Shown in pieces: positions 42,764-50,985 of a DNA stretch of 64,000 bases (its first letter is position 1; every line of letters starts with the position of its first letter). A model generated the notes under the pieces. The model searched no databases, was not told where the DNA came from, and saw only the letters and a program-made list of their open reading frames with translations. The translations under genes were made by a program, and so were the position numbers. Source of the DNA: Xylophilus sp042867185 (lineage in GTDB: Bacteria > Pseudomonadota > Gammaproteobacteria > Burkholderiales > Burkholderiaceae_C); contig JBHZQV010000025.1 in NCBI GenBank assembly GCA_042867185.1, forward strand, positions 1 through 64,000, in the 5' to 3' direction.

Positions 42764-43888
42764 TCAGATGCTGCCCACCACGCCTTCGACGAGGTAGTTC
42801 ATCTTCTCCAGCTCGATGTCGGTCTGGCCGTAGTTCTTGCCGGCGGGCACCACCACCTTGCCCTGGTTGTCCTTGAGGCCGCCGGTGAAGATGTCGAAGC
42901 CGCCCGCCATCATCTTCGCCTTGACCGCGTCGGCCTGCTTGCGCGCGGCCTCGCTCACCGCCGGGCCGTAGGCCGACATGCGCACATAGCCCTCCTTCAG
43001 GCCGCCGCGCAGGAAGTTGGGATGCGGCTTGCCCGACTGGGCCGCGGCGACGAAGGCCTGGTAGGCGGTGATCCAGTTCCATTCGGCACCCGTCAGGTAG
43101 GCCTGCGGCGCCAGCTTGGCCTGGCTGGCGTGGTAGCCGCAGACCGACTTGCCGCGCTTGGCGGCCGTCTCGACGATCACCTTCGGGCCGTCGACGTGCA
43201 TGGTGAATACGTCCACGCCCTGGTCGGCCAGGCTGTTGGTGGCCTCGGCTTCCTTGACCGGCAGCGACCAGTCGCCGGTGAAGATCACGTGGCAGGTGAT
43301 GCCCGGCTTGACCGAGCGCGCGCCGAGGGTGAAGGCGTTGATGTTGCGCAGCACCTGCGGGATCGGCTTGGCCGCGACGAAGCCGATCTTGTTGCTCTTG
43401 GTGGCGTGCGCCGCCACCACGCCGTTGAGGAACTGGCACTCCTCGATGTAGCCGAAGAAACTGCCCACGTTCTTCGGATGCTTGCCCTCGGTCCAGAGGC
43501 CGCCGCAGTGGGCGAAGCGCACATCCGGGTGCTTGGCCGCCACCGCCAGCACATGCGGATCGAAGTAGCCGAACGAGGTGGGGAACAGCAGCTGCGCGCC
43601 GTCCTGCGCGACCATGCCGGCCATTGTCTTCTGCACCGCCGAGGTCTCGGGCACGTTCTCTTCCTCGACCACCTTCACGCCGGGCATCTTCTTCAATTCC
43701 GCCGCCGCCTGCGCATGCGACTGGTTGTAGCCGTAGTCGTCGCGCGGGCCGACGTAGATGACGCCGACGGTCAGCGGCTTCTGGGCGCGGGCCGCCGTGC
43801 CCCAGGCGCCCAGCGTGCCGGCGGCCCCCAGGGCGGCGAGGGTCTTGAGGGAATCGCGGCGGGAGGCGGAAGAGAAGGAGTGCGTCAT
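42764..43888 (-). CDS. BMP-family substrate-binding protein
   Basis: A 374-residue periplasmic binding protein of the basic membrane protein (PnrA-like) family. The signal peptide has a twin-arginine motif (SRRDSLKTLAALGAAGTLGA, cleavage near ARA-Q). The mature domain starts KPLTVGVIYVGPRDDYGYNQ and includes GDWSLPVKEAEATNSLADQG. Such proteins bind nucleosides or related heterocycles, which fits uptake of a ring compound here. ATG 43888 has AGGAG upstream. Confidence 0.9.
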   Translation of the reverse strand: MTHSFSSASRRDSLKTLAALGAAGTLGAWGTAARAQKPLTVGVIYVGPRDDYGYNQSHAQAAAELKKMPGVKVVEEENVPETSAVQKTMAGMVAQDGAQLLFPTSFGYFDPHVLAVAAKHPDVRFAHCGGLWTEGKHPKNVGSFFGYIEECQFLNGVVAAHATKSNKIGFVAAKPIPQVLRNINAFTLGARSVKPGITCHVIFTGDWSLPVKEAEATNSLADQGVDVFTMHVDGPKVIVETAAKRGKSVCGYHASQAKLAPQAYLTGAEWNWITAYQAFVAAAQSGKPHPNFLRGGLKEGYVRMSAYGPAVSEAARKQADAVKAKMMAGGFDIFTGGLKDNQGKVVVPAGKNYGQTDIELEKMNYLVEGVVGSI

Positions 43889-43949
43889 GGAAAGCTCCTG
43901 AGAAGGAAGAACACGAGGAAGGATGTGGGGACGAAACGGGTGCAGCGAT

Positions 43950-44321
43950 TCAGAGCAGGCTGACGTGCGCCGCGACCACCCGCCAGCCCTCGGGCGTGCG
44001 CACCCAGGTCTGGCTCTGGCGGCCTTCGGCATCGCCACCGTCGCGGCGGAACTCGAGGTTGCTGGTCGCGAAATCCCGGCCGTAGGTGGTGACCACCTGG
44101 CGCAGCACGGTGCGCGGCGGGCTCTGCACCGGCAGCGCGGCGCGGAACGCGCGGATCGCCTCGAAGCCGTACTGGTTGCCGGTGTCGCCGAAGCGCAGGG
44201 TGTGCGGGCTCTGCCAGAAGAGGCTGTCGAGCACCGCCACGTCGTTGGCCATCAGCGCGGCCTCGTAGCGGGCGCAGACGGCCAGCACTTCGGCGTGGAT
44301 CTCGGGCAGATTGGTATCCAT
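43950..44321 (-). CDS. AtzH/HpxZ-like (DUF3225) NTF2-fold protein
   Basis: A 123-residue cone-shaped NTF2-fold protein starting MDTNLPEIHAEVLAVCARYE. The region FRFGDTGNQYGFEAIRAFRA fits AtzH/HpxZ (DUF3225), found in the atz cyanurate operon and in oxalurate catabolism. Its exact reaction is not settled from the sequence. A longer start at 44333 overlaps the allophanate hydrolase stop (ATGA); the GAGG site favours 44321. Confidence 0.72.
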   Translation of the reverse strand: MDTNLPEIHAEVLAVCARYEAALMANDVAVLDSLFWQSPHTLRFGDTGNQYGFEAIRAFRAALPVQSPPRTVLRQVVTTYGRDFATSNLEFRRDGGDAEGRQSQTWVRTPEGWRVVAAHVSLL

Positions 44322-44329
44322 CGGGGACC

Positions 44330-46150
44330 TCATGAAACGGTGGGGATCGGCGCCATGCCGGTGGCCGCGGCGGCCGCGCGGGCGGCCCCATAGGCGCGCC
44401 AGCCGCCATGCGCACTGACGTCTTCCGCGCCCTGCAGCGCATGGCCTTCGCAGACGAAGCCGTGCACCCAGCGGCCGTCGGCCAGCTCGACGCTGCCGAG
44501 CGCCAGCGGCGGAGGCACCAGCGCCAGGAAGCCGCCGACCTCGGCCAGCGGCACCTGCCACACCTCGAGCGCGATCGCGGTGCCGCCCGCCTCGCCCTCG
44601 GCCACGCGGCGCAGGCCGGGCTTGGGCGGCACGGTGCCGGGCAGCGCATGCAGCCGGTAGCGCGGGGTGGTGGCGGTGGTTTCCTGCAGCCGCGCGCCGC
44701 GCCCGGTGAGCTGGCCGTTGAGCGGCAGGCCCGACAGGTGCGCACCCACCACCGCCAGCGCCAGGTGGGTGTCGGTGGTGGGCTGCAGCGCGGCGACGGG
44801 CACCGGCGCGGGCAGCGGCCGGCCGGTGGCGCCCTGCGGCAGACCGGTGGCGTGGTGGAAGCGCTGGCCCAGGTCGGCCAGCTGCCAGTCGCTGCCGGCG
44901 CGGCCCACCAGGGTGATGCCGAAGGGCAGTCCGTCGGGCCGCAGACGGGCCGGCACCGACAGCGCCGCGTAGTCCAGCAGGTTGACGAAGTTGGTGTAGT
45001 GGCCCAGCTCCCGGTTGCGCTCCACCGGCGCGGCGCGCATCGCCTCCACCGTGCAATGCGTCGGCGCGGTGGGCAGGCAGAGCAGGTCGATCCGCTCCCA
45101 CATCGGCAGCGCCTGCGCCGCCAGGGCCTGCAGCCGGTGCTGGGCGTCGAACACGTCGGCCGCGCGGTAGCGCTGGCCGGCGGCGAGGATCGCGCGCACC
45201 GGCTCGACGACCGCATCGGCATGGTCGTCGAAGAACTCCCGCACCGCGGCGTAGCGCTCGGCCACCAGGGCGCTGTCGTAGAGCAGCGCGGCGGCGGCGG
45301 CGAGCGGCGCGTAGTCGACCGGCACGCGGGTGCCGCCCAGGGCTTCGAGCTGCGCGCAGGCGCCGGCGAAGGCGGCCTCGGCCAGCGTGTCGCCGTAGAA
45401 CTCCGGCGCCGCCGGCACGCCGAAGCGGAAGGCATCGGGCAGCGGCGCGCGGGCCATCGGCAGCGCGCGCGAATACGGGTCCTGCGGATCGTGGGCGATG
45501 GCCGCCTCCAGCACCCGCACCGCCACCGCCACGGTGCGCGCCAGGATCGACACGCAATCGACGCTCTGCGCCGCCGGCAGCACGCCGCGGGTGCTGAGAA
45601 GGCCTTTGCTGGGCTTGAGCCCGACGATGTTGTTGAGCCCCGCCGGCACCCGGCCGGAGCCGGCGGTGTCGGTGCCCAGCGCGAAATCCACCTGGCCGCT
45701 GGCCACCACGTAGGCCGAGCCCGAACTGGAGCCGCCGCTGACGTAGCGCCCGTCGAGCGCGTTGGGCACCGCGCCGTAGGGCGAGCGGGTACCGTTCAGG
45801 CCGCAGGCGAACTGGTCGAGGTTGGTCTTGCCGGCCAGCGCGGCGCCGGCCTGCAGCAGCCGCTCGACCACCGCCGCATGGGCTTCGGGCGTATAGGCGA
45901 ACGCCGGGCAGGCGGCGGTGGTCGGCACGCCGGCCACGTCGATGTTGTCCTTGGCGGCGAACCGCAGGCCGGCCAGCGGACCTGCGGACGCCCCGGGCAG
46001 AACAGTGTCGAAACGGGCGATCCAGGCCGCCGCCGCGTGTGCGGGTGCGCTGGCCTGCGCCCGATCCACCGCGGTCGAACCGCCGTTCAAGACAGGAGAA
46101 AATGAAGAGGAATCTGTATGCACCACGAATAAGCATCCAAACTTGTACAC
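44330..46150 (-). CDS. allophanate hydrolase (AtzF-like)
   Basis: An amidase-signature enzyme that converts allophanate to two NH3 and two CO2. The triad motifs are AAKDNIDVAGVPTTAAC (Lys), VSGGSSSGSAYVVAS and FALGTDTAGSGRVPAGL (Ser). A C-terminal domain from about residue 450 (THLALAVVGAHLSGLPLN) is the allophanate hydrolase C-domain. The start is uncertain: GTG 46150 gives 606 residues but overlaps a putative operator, and GTG 46069 gives 579. The N-terminus is shorter than in AtzF. First gene of the operon. Confidence 0.88.
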   Translation of the reverse strand: MYKFGCLFVVHTDSSSFSPVLNGGSTAVDRAQASAPAHAAAAWIARFDTVLPGASAGPLAGLRFAAKDNIDVAGVPTTAACPAFAYTPEAHAAVVERLLQAGAALAGKTNLDQFACGLNGTRSPYGAVPNALDGRYVSGGSSSGSAYVVASGQVDFALGTDTAGSGRVPAGLNNIVGLKPSKGLLSTRGVLPAAQSVDCVSILARTVAVAVRVLEAAIAHDPQDPYSRALPMARAPLPDAFRFGVPAAPEFYGDTLAEAAFAGACAQLEALGGTRVPVDYAPLAAAAALLYDSALVAERYAAVREFFDDHADAVVEPVRAILAAGQRYRAADVFDAQHRLQALAAQALPMWERIDLLCLPTAPTHCTVEAMRAAPVERNRELGHYTNFVNLLDYAALSVPARLRPDGLPFGITLVGRAGSDWQLADLGQRFHHATGLPQGATGRPLPAPVPVAALQPTTDTHLALAVVGAHLSGLPLNGQLTGRGARLQETTATTPRYRLHALPGTVPPKPGLRRVAEGEAGGTAIALEVWQVPLAEVGGFLALVPPPLALGSVELADGRWVHGFVCEGHALQGAEDVSAHGGWRAYGAARAAAAATGMAPIPTVS

Positions 46151-46153
46151 AAG
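46142..46153. promoter_or_regulatory. putative GntR operator at operon head
   Basis: CTTGTACACAAG is a near-perfect palindrome (TTGT-N2-ACAA) of the type bound by FCD-class GntR proteins (consensus T-N-GT-N-AC-N-A). It lies at the 5' end of the minus-strand operon that contains a GntR gene. Promoter elements around it are not clear, so the call is tentative. Confidence 0.45.
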
Positions 46154-46219
46154 ATCTCGTGCAAGGGCCGTGCCATCGCTATCCGACGATTCTCCAGCGC
46201 GCGGGCGCTACCGTCACCT

Positions 46220-46282
46220 GCTATTTATTAAATAGCAGTGAGCCGGCTTTCAGCGCCGGCCGTCGCGGCTTTTCATCGAAAA
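46220..46282 (+). repeat. dispersed repeat A, upstream of the cyanurate operon
   Basis: GCTATTTATTAAATAGC is a long first palindrome, followed by GCCGGC, GCGCCGGC and a TCGCGGCTTTTCATCG tail. It sits between the operon start and the metallo-beta-lactamase-fold gene and can form two hairpins. Confidence 0.8.
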
Positions 46283-46391
46283 CCCAGGACCTGGTGCCGG
46301 CCTGTCGGTCCGCCCCCGACCGGTGCTCTCGCCCCATGAACGGGCGCTGCCGCAGCGCCCGGGTCTGCACCGCCCCGGCGACAATCGGCCG

Positions 46392-47030
46392 ATGCTCCAG
46401 TACCGTACCCTCCCCGTCACCGCCTTCCGACAGAACTGCTCGCTCCTGTGGGACGACGCCACGATGGAGGGTGTGCTGATCGACCCGGGCGGCGACGTGC
46501 CCCTGCTGATCGCCACCGCCGAGGAACTGGGCGTGGCGCTCACCCAGATCTGGCTCACCCATGCGCATATCGACCATGCGGGCGGCGTCGCCGAACTGGT
46601 CGCCCGCCGCGGCCTGCCGGTGATCGGGCCGCACCCGGACGACCAGTTCCTGATCGACGGCCTGGCCGAGCAGGCCCGCGCCTTCGGCTTCCCGCCGGCC
46701 GGCGCCTTCGTGCCGCAACGCTGGCTGCAGGGCGGCGATACCGTCGCCCTCGGCGAGCATGTGTTCCAGGTGCGGCACTGCCCCGGCCACACGCCGGGCC
46801 ATGTGGTCTTCCACAACGCCGCCATGAACCGCGCCTTCGTCGGCGACGTGCTCTTCGCCGGCTCGGTCGGCCGCACCGATTTCCCCCGCAGCGACCCGCA
46901 GGCCCTGATCCGCAGCATCGTCACCCAGCTCTGGCCCCTGGGCGACGCCACCGTCTTCGTGCCGGGCCACGGCCCGGAGAGCACCTTCGGCCGGGAGCGC
47001 AAGAGCAATCCGTACGTCGGCGGGACCTGA
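46392..47030 (+). CDS. metallo-beta-lactamase-fold hydrolase (glyoxalase II-like)
   Basis: A 212-residue MBL-fold enzyme. Metal motif THAHIDHAGG (HxHxDH), then HCPGHTPGHV, the Asp in GDVLFAGSVGRTDFP and the His in PGHGPESTFGRE. Such small glyoxalase-II-like proteins hydrolyse thioesters such as hydroxyacyl-glutathione, but many are of unknown substrate. ATG 46392 matches the start MLQYRTLPVTAFRQNC. Confidence 0.85.
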   Translation: MLQYRTLPVTAFRQNCSLLWDDATMEGVLIDPGGDVPLLIATAEELGVALTQIWLTHAHIDHAGGVAELVARRGLPVIGPHPDDQFLIDGLAEQARAFGFPPAGAFVPQRWLQGGDTVALGEHVFQVRHCPGHTPGHVVFHNAAMNRAFVGDVLFAGSVGRTDFPRSDPQALIRSIVTQLWPLGDATVFVPGHGPESTFGRERKSNPYVGGT

Positions 47031-47082
47031 GCGCGACCGTTCCTGCCACGAAAATCGCCGCCACCCGACATCTTGGCCCCAC

Positions 47083-47104
47083 CATTAATGTATGTACAAT
47101 AATG
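47083..47104 (+). promoter_or_regulatory. inverted repeat at brnTA start
   Basis: CATTA (47083-47087) and TAATG (47100-47104) flank a TATGTACAA core overlapping the brnT start. TTGGCC at 47073-47078 and TACAAT at 47095-47100 are a possible promoter with a 16-base spacer. BrnA autorepresses its operon, so this AT-rich palindrome is a reasonable operator candidate. Confidence 0.4.
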
Positions 47105-47409
47105 GCATCGAGATCGCGTTCGACGATGCAAAAGACAAGGCGAACATCGCCAAGCATGGCATTTCGCTGGCCATGGCCCGTGCCATCGACTGGGGCGATG
47201 TGTTGTGCGCACCGGACACCCGGCGCGACTACCGGGAACTCCGCGAAATCGGATTCGCCCCCGTCGCGCGACGCTTGTACATCGTGGTCTTCGTGCAGCG
47301 TTCGAACACGATGCGGATCATCAGCCTGCGCAAGGCCAACGCTCGAGAGGTGAAGCTTTATGACGACGCGCTCCAAGAACCGACAGCTGGTGATACCGAC
47401 GGCGGCTGA
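47092..47409 (+). CDS. brnT: BrnT family toxin
   Basis: A 105-residue BrnT-type ribonuclease toxin (RelE-like fold). MYNNGIEIAFDDAKDKANIA, KHGISLAMARAIDWGDVL, RRLYIVVFVQRSNTMRIISL and RKANAREV are the family features. A toxin-first order with the antitoxin overlapping the last 50 bases is the usual BrnTA arrangement. Confidence 0.88.
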   Translation: MYNNGIEIAFDDAKDKANIAKHGISLAMARAIDWGDVLCAPDTRRDYRELREIGFAPVARRLYIVVFVQRSNTMRIISLRKANAREVKLYDDALQEPTAGDTDGG

Positions 47410-47656
47410 AGACGCAGCCATCGCCGTCGGCATCGCCCAGGACGACGATACGTTCGAGATCACAGCAGCCGACATGGCGCGCATGCAGCCCCTGCGCAGG
47501 CTGGGACGGCCGCCTGCACTACAGCCCAAGGTGCCGATGACGATGCGGGTGGATGCAGACGTTCTGGAAGCGATAAAGGCCAGCGGCACCGGATGGCAAA
47601 CCAGGGTCAACCGGCTGCTGCGCGACGCCGTGCGCACGGGCAAGCTCACGGCTTGA
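47360..47656 (+). CDS. brnA: BrnA family antitoxin
   Basis: A 98-residue antitoxin. The C-terminal part is a ribbon-helix-helix DNA-binding domain (MTMRVDADVLEAIKASGTGW, then QTRVNRLLRDAV). The N-terminal part would wrap the toxin. It starts inside brnT in another frame and represses the operon. Family DUF4415. Confidence 0.88.
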   Translation: MTTRSKNRQLVIPTAAEDAAIAVGIAQDDDTFEITAADMARMQPLRRLGRPPALQPKVPMTMRVDADVLEAIKASGTGWQTRVNRLLRDAVRTGKLTA

Positions 47657-47699
47657 TGCAAACAGCGACCGGCAATGCACCCGGGCGCCGCCGGTGTCG

Positions 47700-48575
47700 T
47701 CAGCCCTTGCGCTTGGCCTGCTCGTACAGCGGCTCCACCTTCGGCACGTTGGCCTGCAGCTCGCGGATCCGGTCGGGGCCCGAAGGGTGGGTGGAGAGGA
47801 AGTTGGGGCCGCCGCCGGCGCCGCTGGCCTTGCCCATCTTCTCCCACAGCGATACGGCCGATTGCGGGTCGAAGCCGGCGCGGGCGGCGAGCTCCAGGCC
47901 GACGATGTCGGCATCGGTCTCGTCGGAGCGGCTGAAGCGCAGGGTGAGCAGCTCGCCGCCCAGGCCGGTCACCGTCTGGCCGATCTGGCCCAGGCCCAGC
48001 AGCTGTGAGATGGCCGAGACGCCCAGCTGGGTGGCCTGCGTCTTGGCGACGCGGGCACGGGCGTGTTCGCGCAGGGCGTGGGCCATCTCGTGGCCCATGA
48101 TCATCGCGGTCTCGTCGTCGGAGAGCTTCAGCTGGTCGAGGATGCCGGTGTAGAAGGCGATCTTGCCGCCGGGCATGCAGAAGGCGTTGATCTGCTTGCT
48201 GCCGATCAGGTTGACCTCCCACTTCCAGTTGCGGGAGCGGTCGTTCCACTGGGCGGTGTAAGGGATGATCCGCTGCGAGATGGCGCGCAGCCGCAGCACC
48301 TGCGGATGGCTGTCGGGCGCCAGCGCGTTCTGGGCGCGGGCCTGGGCCATCAGCTCGGGGTACTGCTGGGCGGCGGCCTGCTCCAGCGTTTCGGCCGGCA
48401 CCAGGCCGCGCAGGCGCGAACCCTGGCCGACGTCGACCTGGGCCAGCGCGGCGGATGCCCCGCCGGCGGCCACCAGGGCGGTGAAGCCGCGGCGGGTCCA
48501 GGTGCGGGATGGCGGGCCGCCATCGCCGGCAGGCGCGGCGGGGGCGGGTGTCTTGAGATCGCAGAGTCGGCACAT
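47700..48575 (-). CDS. M48 family metallopeptidase with Tat-like signal
   Basis: A 291-residue zinc protease of the M48 family (BepA/LoiP-like quality-control proteases). HEMAH in IMGHEMAHALREHARAR and the third ligand in SDETDADIVGLELAARAGFD are present. The N-terminus has MCRLC, then a twin-arginine-like TRRGFTALVAAGG. A CxxC pair before a signal peptide is odd; if the signal is cleaved, the pair is lost. Divergent from ampG with only 32 bases between. Confidence 0.85.
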   Translation of the reverse strand: MCRLCDLKTPAPAAPAGDGGPPSRTWTRRGFTALVAAGGASAALAQVDVGQGSRLRGLVPAETLEQAAAQQYPELMAQARAQNALAPDSHPQVLRLRAISQRIIPYTAQWNDRSRNWKWEVNLIGSKQINAFCMPGGKIAFYTGILDQLKLSDDETAMIMGHEMAHALREHARARVAKTQATQLGVSAISQLLGLGQIGQTVTGLGGELLTLRFSRSDETDADIVGLELAARAGFDPQSAVSLWEKMGKASGAGGGPNFLSTHPSGPDRIRELQANVPKVEPLYEQAKRKG

Positions 48576-48607
48576 GCGGCCAATAATAGGCAGAACCCTG
48601 GATTCAC

Positions 48608-49984
48608 ATGTCGGACAGCATCCCCAACGCGGCCGCAGCGCCCCCGCCCTCCCCCGCTTCCGTGGCGCCGAGGCCGCAGCGCCGCTCGTGGCGCGCGGCC
48701 TTCCGTGTCTACCGGGAGCCGGCCAGCCTGCGGATGGCGGCCCTCGGCTTCACCGCCGGGCTGCCGCTGCTGCTTGTGCTGGGCACCCTGAGCTTCTGGC
48801 TGCGCGAGGCGGGCATCGACCGCACCACCATCGGCTACCTGAGCTGGGTGGGCCTGGCCTATGCGTTCAAGTGGGTCTGGGCGCCGCTGGTGGACCGGAT
48901 GCCGATCCCGCTGCTGACCCGCGCGCTCGGCCGCCGGCGCAGCTGGCTGCTGCTGGCGCAGTGCGCGGTGGTGGCGGGCCTGGTGGGCATGGCGCTGCAC
49001 GACCCGCGCGCCGACCTGGGGCCGGTGGTCTGGTGCGCGCTGGCGGTGGCCTTCGGCTCGGCCACCCAGGACATCGCGCTCGATGCCTTCCGCATCGAAT
49101 CGGCCGACGCCGACCGGCAGGCGGCCCTGGCCGCCACCTACCAGACCGGCTACCGGCTGGCGATGATCTGGGCCGGCGCCGGCGCGCTGTGGATCGCGGC
49201 GCGCGCCGAGACGGCGGGCGCGACCGGCTACCAGCCGGGCGCCTGGTCGGCCGCGTATGGCGCGATGGCGGCGTCGATGGCGATCGGCATCGCGACGGTG
49301 CTGTTCTCGCCCGAGCCGGCGCCGCGCGCCCTGCCGCCGGCCCGCAACGCGGCCGCGTGGCTGCGGGGTGCGCTGGTCGATCCCTTCGCCGACTTCATCC
49401 GCCGCTACCGGGGCCAGGCGCTGCTGATCCTGGCGCTGATCGCCACCTACCGGATCAGCGACGTGGTGATGGGCATCATGGCCAACCCGTTCTATGTCGA
49501 CATGGGCTTCACCAAGGACGAGGTGGCCAGCGTCACCAAGGTCTACGGCGTGGCGATGACCCTGGCCGGCGCGTTCCTGGGCGGCGCGCTGACGATGCGG
49601 GTGGGGGTGATGCGGGTGCTGATGCTGGGCGCGGTGCTGTCGTCGCTTTCCAACCTGCTCTTCGCCTGGCTGGGCACCCGGGGGCACGACGTGGCGGGGC
49701 TGATCGCGGTGGTCTCGGCCGACAACCTGGCCGGCGGCATCGCCTCGGCCGCCTTCATCGCCTACCTGTCGGCGCTGACCAACATCCAGTATTCGGCCAC
49801 GCAGTACGCCCTCTTCAGCTCGATGATGCTGCTGCTGCCCAAGTGGCTGGCCGGCTTCTCGGGCGTGTACGTCGATGCGCACGGCTACGGCGCCTTCTTC
49901 ACGATGACCGCCGTGCTGGGCCTGCCGGTGCTGGTGCTGGTGGCCCTGGCCGCACGGGCCCGGTTGCGAGAAGAAAACGCCTGA
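48608..49984 (+). CDS. ampG: AmpG muropeptide permease
   Basis: A 458-residue MFS transporter that imports GlcNAc-anhydroMurNAc peptides for cell-wall recycling. AmpG features: FTAGLPLLLVLGTLSFWLRE near the N-terminus, FKWVWAPLVDRM, SATQDIALDAFRIE, and helices to the end. An N-terminal Pro/Ala-rich stretch of about 30 residues precedes the first helix. Confidence 0.9.
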   Translation: MSDSIPNAAAAPPPSPASVAPRPQRRSWRAAFRVYREPASLRMAALGFTAGLPLLLVLGTLSFWLREAGIDRTTIGYLSWVGLAYAFKWVWAPLVDRMPIPLLTRALGRRRSWLLLAQCAVVAGLVGMALHDPRADLGPVVWCALAVAFGSATQDIALDAFRIESADADRQAALAATYQTGYRLAMIWAGAGALWIAARAETAGATGYQPGAWSAAYGAMAASMAIGIATVLFSPEPAPRALPPARNAAAWLRGALVDPFADFIRRYRGQALLILALIATYRISDVVMGIMANPFYVDMGFTKDEVASVTKVYGVAMTLAGAFLGGALTMRVGVMRVLMLGAVLSSLSNLLFAWLGTRGHDVAGLIAVVSADNLAGGIASAAFIAYLSALTNIQYSATQYALFSSMMLLLPKWLAGFSGVYVDAHGYGAFFTMTAVLGLPVLVLVALAARARLREENA

Positions 49985-50009
49985 GGCCGGCCATGCGCAA
50001 CGGCCAACG

Positions 50010-50038
50010 GCTATACATTCGATAGCATCGGGCCGCAC
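50010..50038 (+). repeat. degenerate repeat A
   Basis: GCTATACATTCGATAGC followed by GGGCCGC: the first palindrome of repeat A is kept, but the second is lost. It lies in the gap between ampG and the response regulator gene. Confidence 0.5.
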
Positions 50039-50111
50039 TCCCACGCGCCCGTTTACCCAACTTTACGGTGGCTTCAACCCAACCCCCGACCATCGGCACG
50101 AGCATGCACCC

Positions 50112-50834
50112 ATGAGCACACCCAGCCCCACCCGCCTTTTGATGATCGAAGACGACGCCCGCCTGGCACAGATGGTGGGCGAGTACCTGACCCAGTCGGG
50201 CTTCGAGATGGCCCACGCGGTCGACGGCCTGAGCGGCCTGGCGCAGGTCCAGGGCGACGGGCCGGTGCCCGACCTGGTGATCCTCGACCTGATGCTGCCC
50301 GACATCGACGGGCTGGAGGTGTGCCGCCGCATCCGCGCGCTTTCCAGCGGCGCCTCCCGCGTGCCGGTGCTGATGCTGACCGCCAAGGGCGACCCGATGG
50401 ACCGGATCATCGGCCTGGAGATGGGCGCCGACGACTACCTGCCCAAACCCTTCGAGCCGCGCGAGCTGCTGGCCCGCATCCGCGCGATCCTGCGCCGCCG
50501 TGGCGAGGGCACCGCGCCCTCGGCCCGCACCCTGCGCTTCGGCACGCTGGAGATCGACCGCGACGCCCGCGCGGTGACCGTCGGCAACCAGACCTGCGAG
50601 CTGACCTCCTACCAGTTCGACCTGCTGGTGGCCTTGGCCGAGCGCGCCGGCCGGGTGCTGAGCCGCGACCAGATCATGGAAGCGGTGCGCGGCCGCGAGC
50701 TGGAGGCCTTCGACCGCTCGATCGACGTGCACATGGGCCGCATCCGCGCCGCGATCGAGGTCGATGCCAAGAACCCCAAGCGCATCCTGACGGTGCGCGG
50801 CGTGGGCTACGTCTTCGCGAAACAACAGGATTGA
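50112..50834 (+). CDS. OmpR-family response regulator
   Basis: A 240-residue response regulator. Receiver domain with the acidic pocket (IEDDAR), the phosphoacceptor Asp59 in PDLVILDLMLPDIDG and the Lys in MLTAKGDPMD. A winged-helix DNA-binding domain follows (TSYQFDLLVALAERAGRVLS, RDQIMEAVRG, RSIDVHMGRIR). It resembles RstA/OmpR. Paired with the histidine kinase at 50986. Confidence 0.93.
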   Translation: MSTPSPTRLLMIEDDARLAQMVGEYLTQSGFEMAHAVDGLSGLAQVQGDGPVPDLVILDLMLPDIDGLEVCRRIRALSSGASRVPVLMLTAKGDPMDRIIGLEMGADDYLPKPFEPRELLARIRAILRRRGEGTAPSARTLRFGTLEIDRDARAVTVGNQTCELTSYQFDLLVALAERAGRVLSRDQIMEAVRGRELEAFDRSIDVHMGRIRAAIEVDAKNPKRILTVRGVGYVFAKQQD

Positions 50835-50837
50835 GCA

Positions 50838-50932
50838 CACCCCCGGGCTGCGCACTGCGTGTCTTCGCCTACCCCCTTGCAGGGGGCACCACCGGCGGAC
50901 CGGCGGAGCCGGATCCGCGGTGGTCCTGGTAG
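50838..50932 (+). repeat. dispersed repeat B, copy 2
   Basis: Almost identical, in plus orientation, to the reverse complement of 205-300. Includes CCCCC/GGGGG and CCGGCGGAGCCGG arms. It fills the gap between the response regulator and its kinase, so any read-through must transcribe it. Confidence 0.8.
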
Positions 50933-50985
50933 GACATCCTGCGCTCTGTAGCCGCCTGACGGCGGAGAACAAAAAGGATTTGCCG

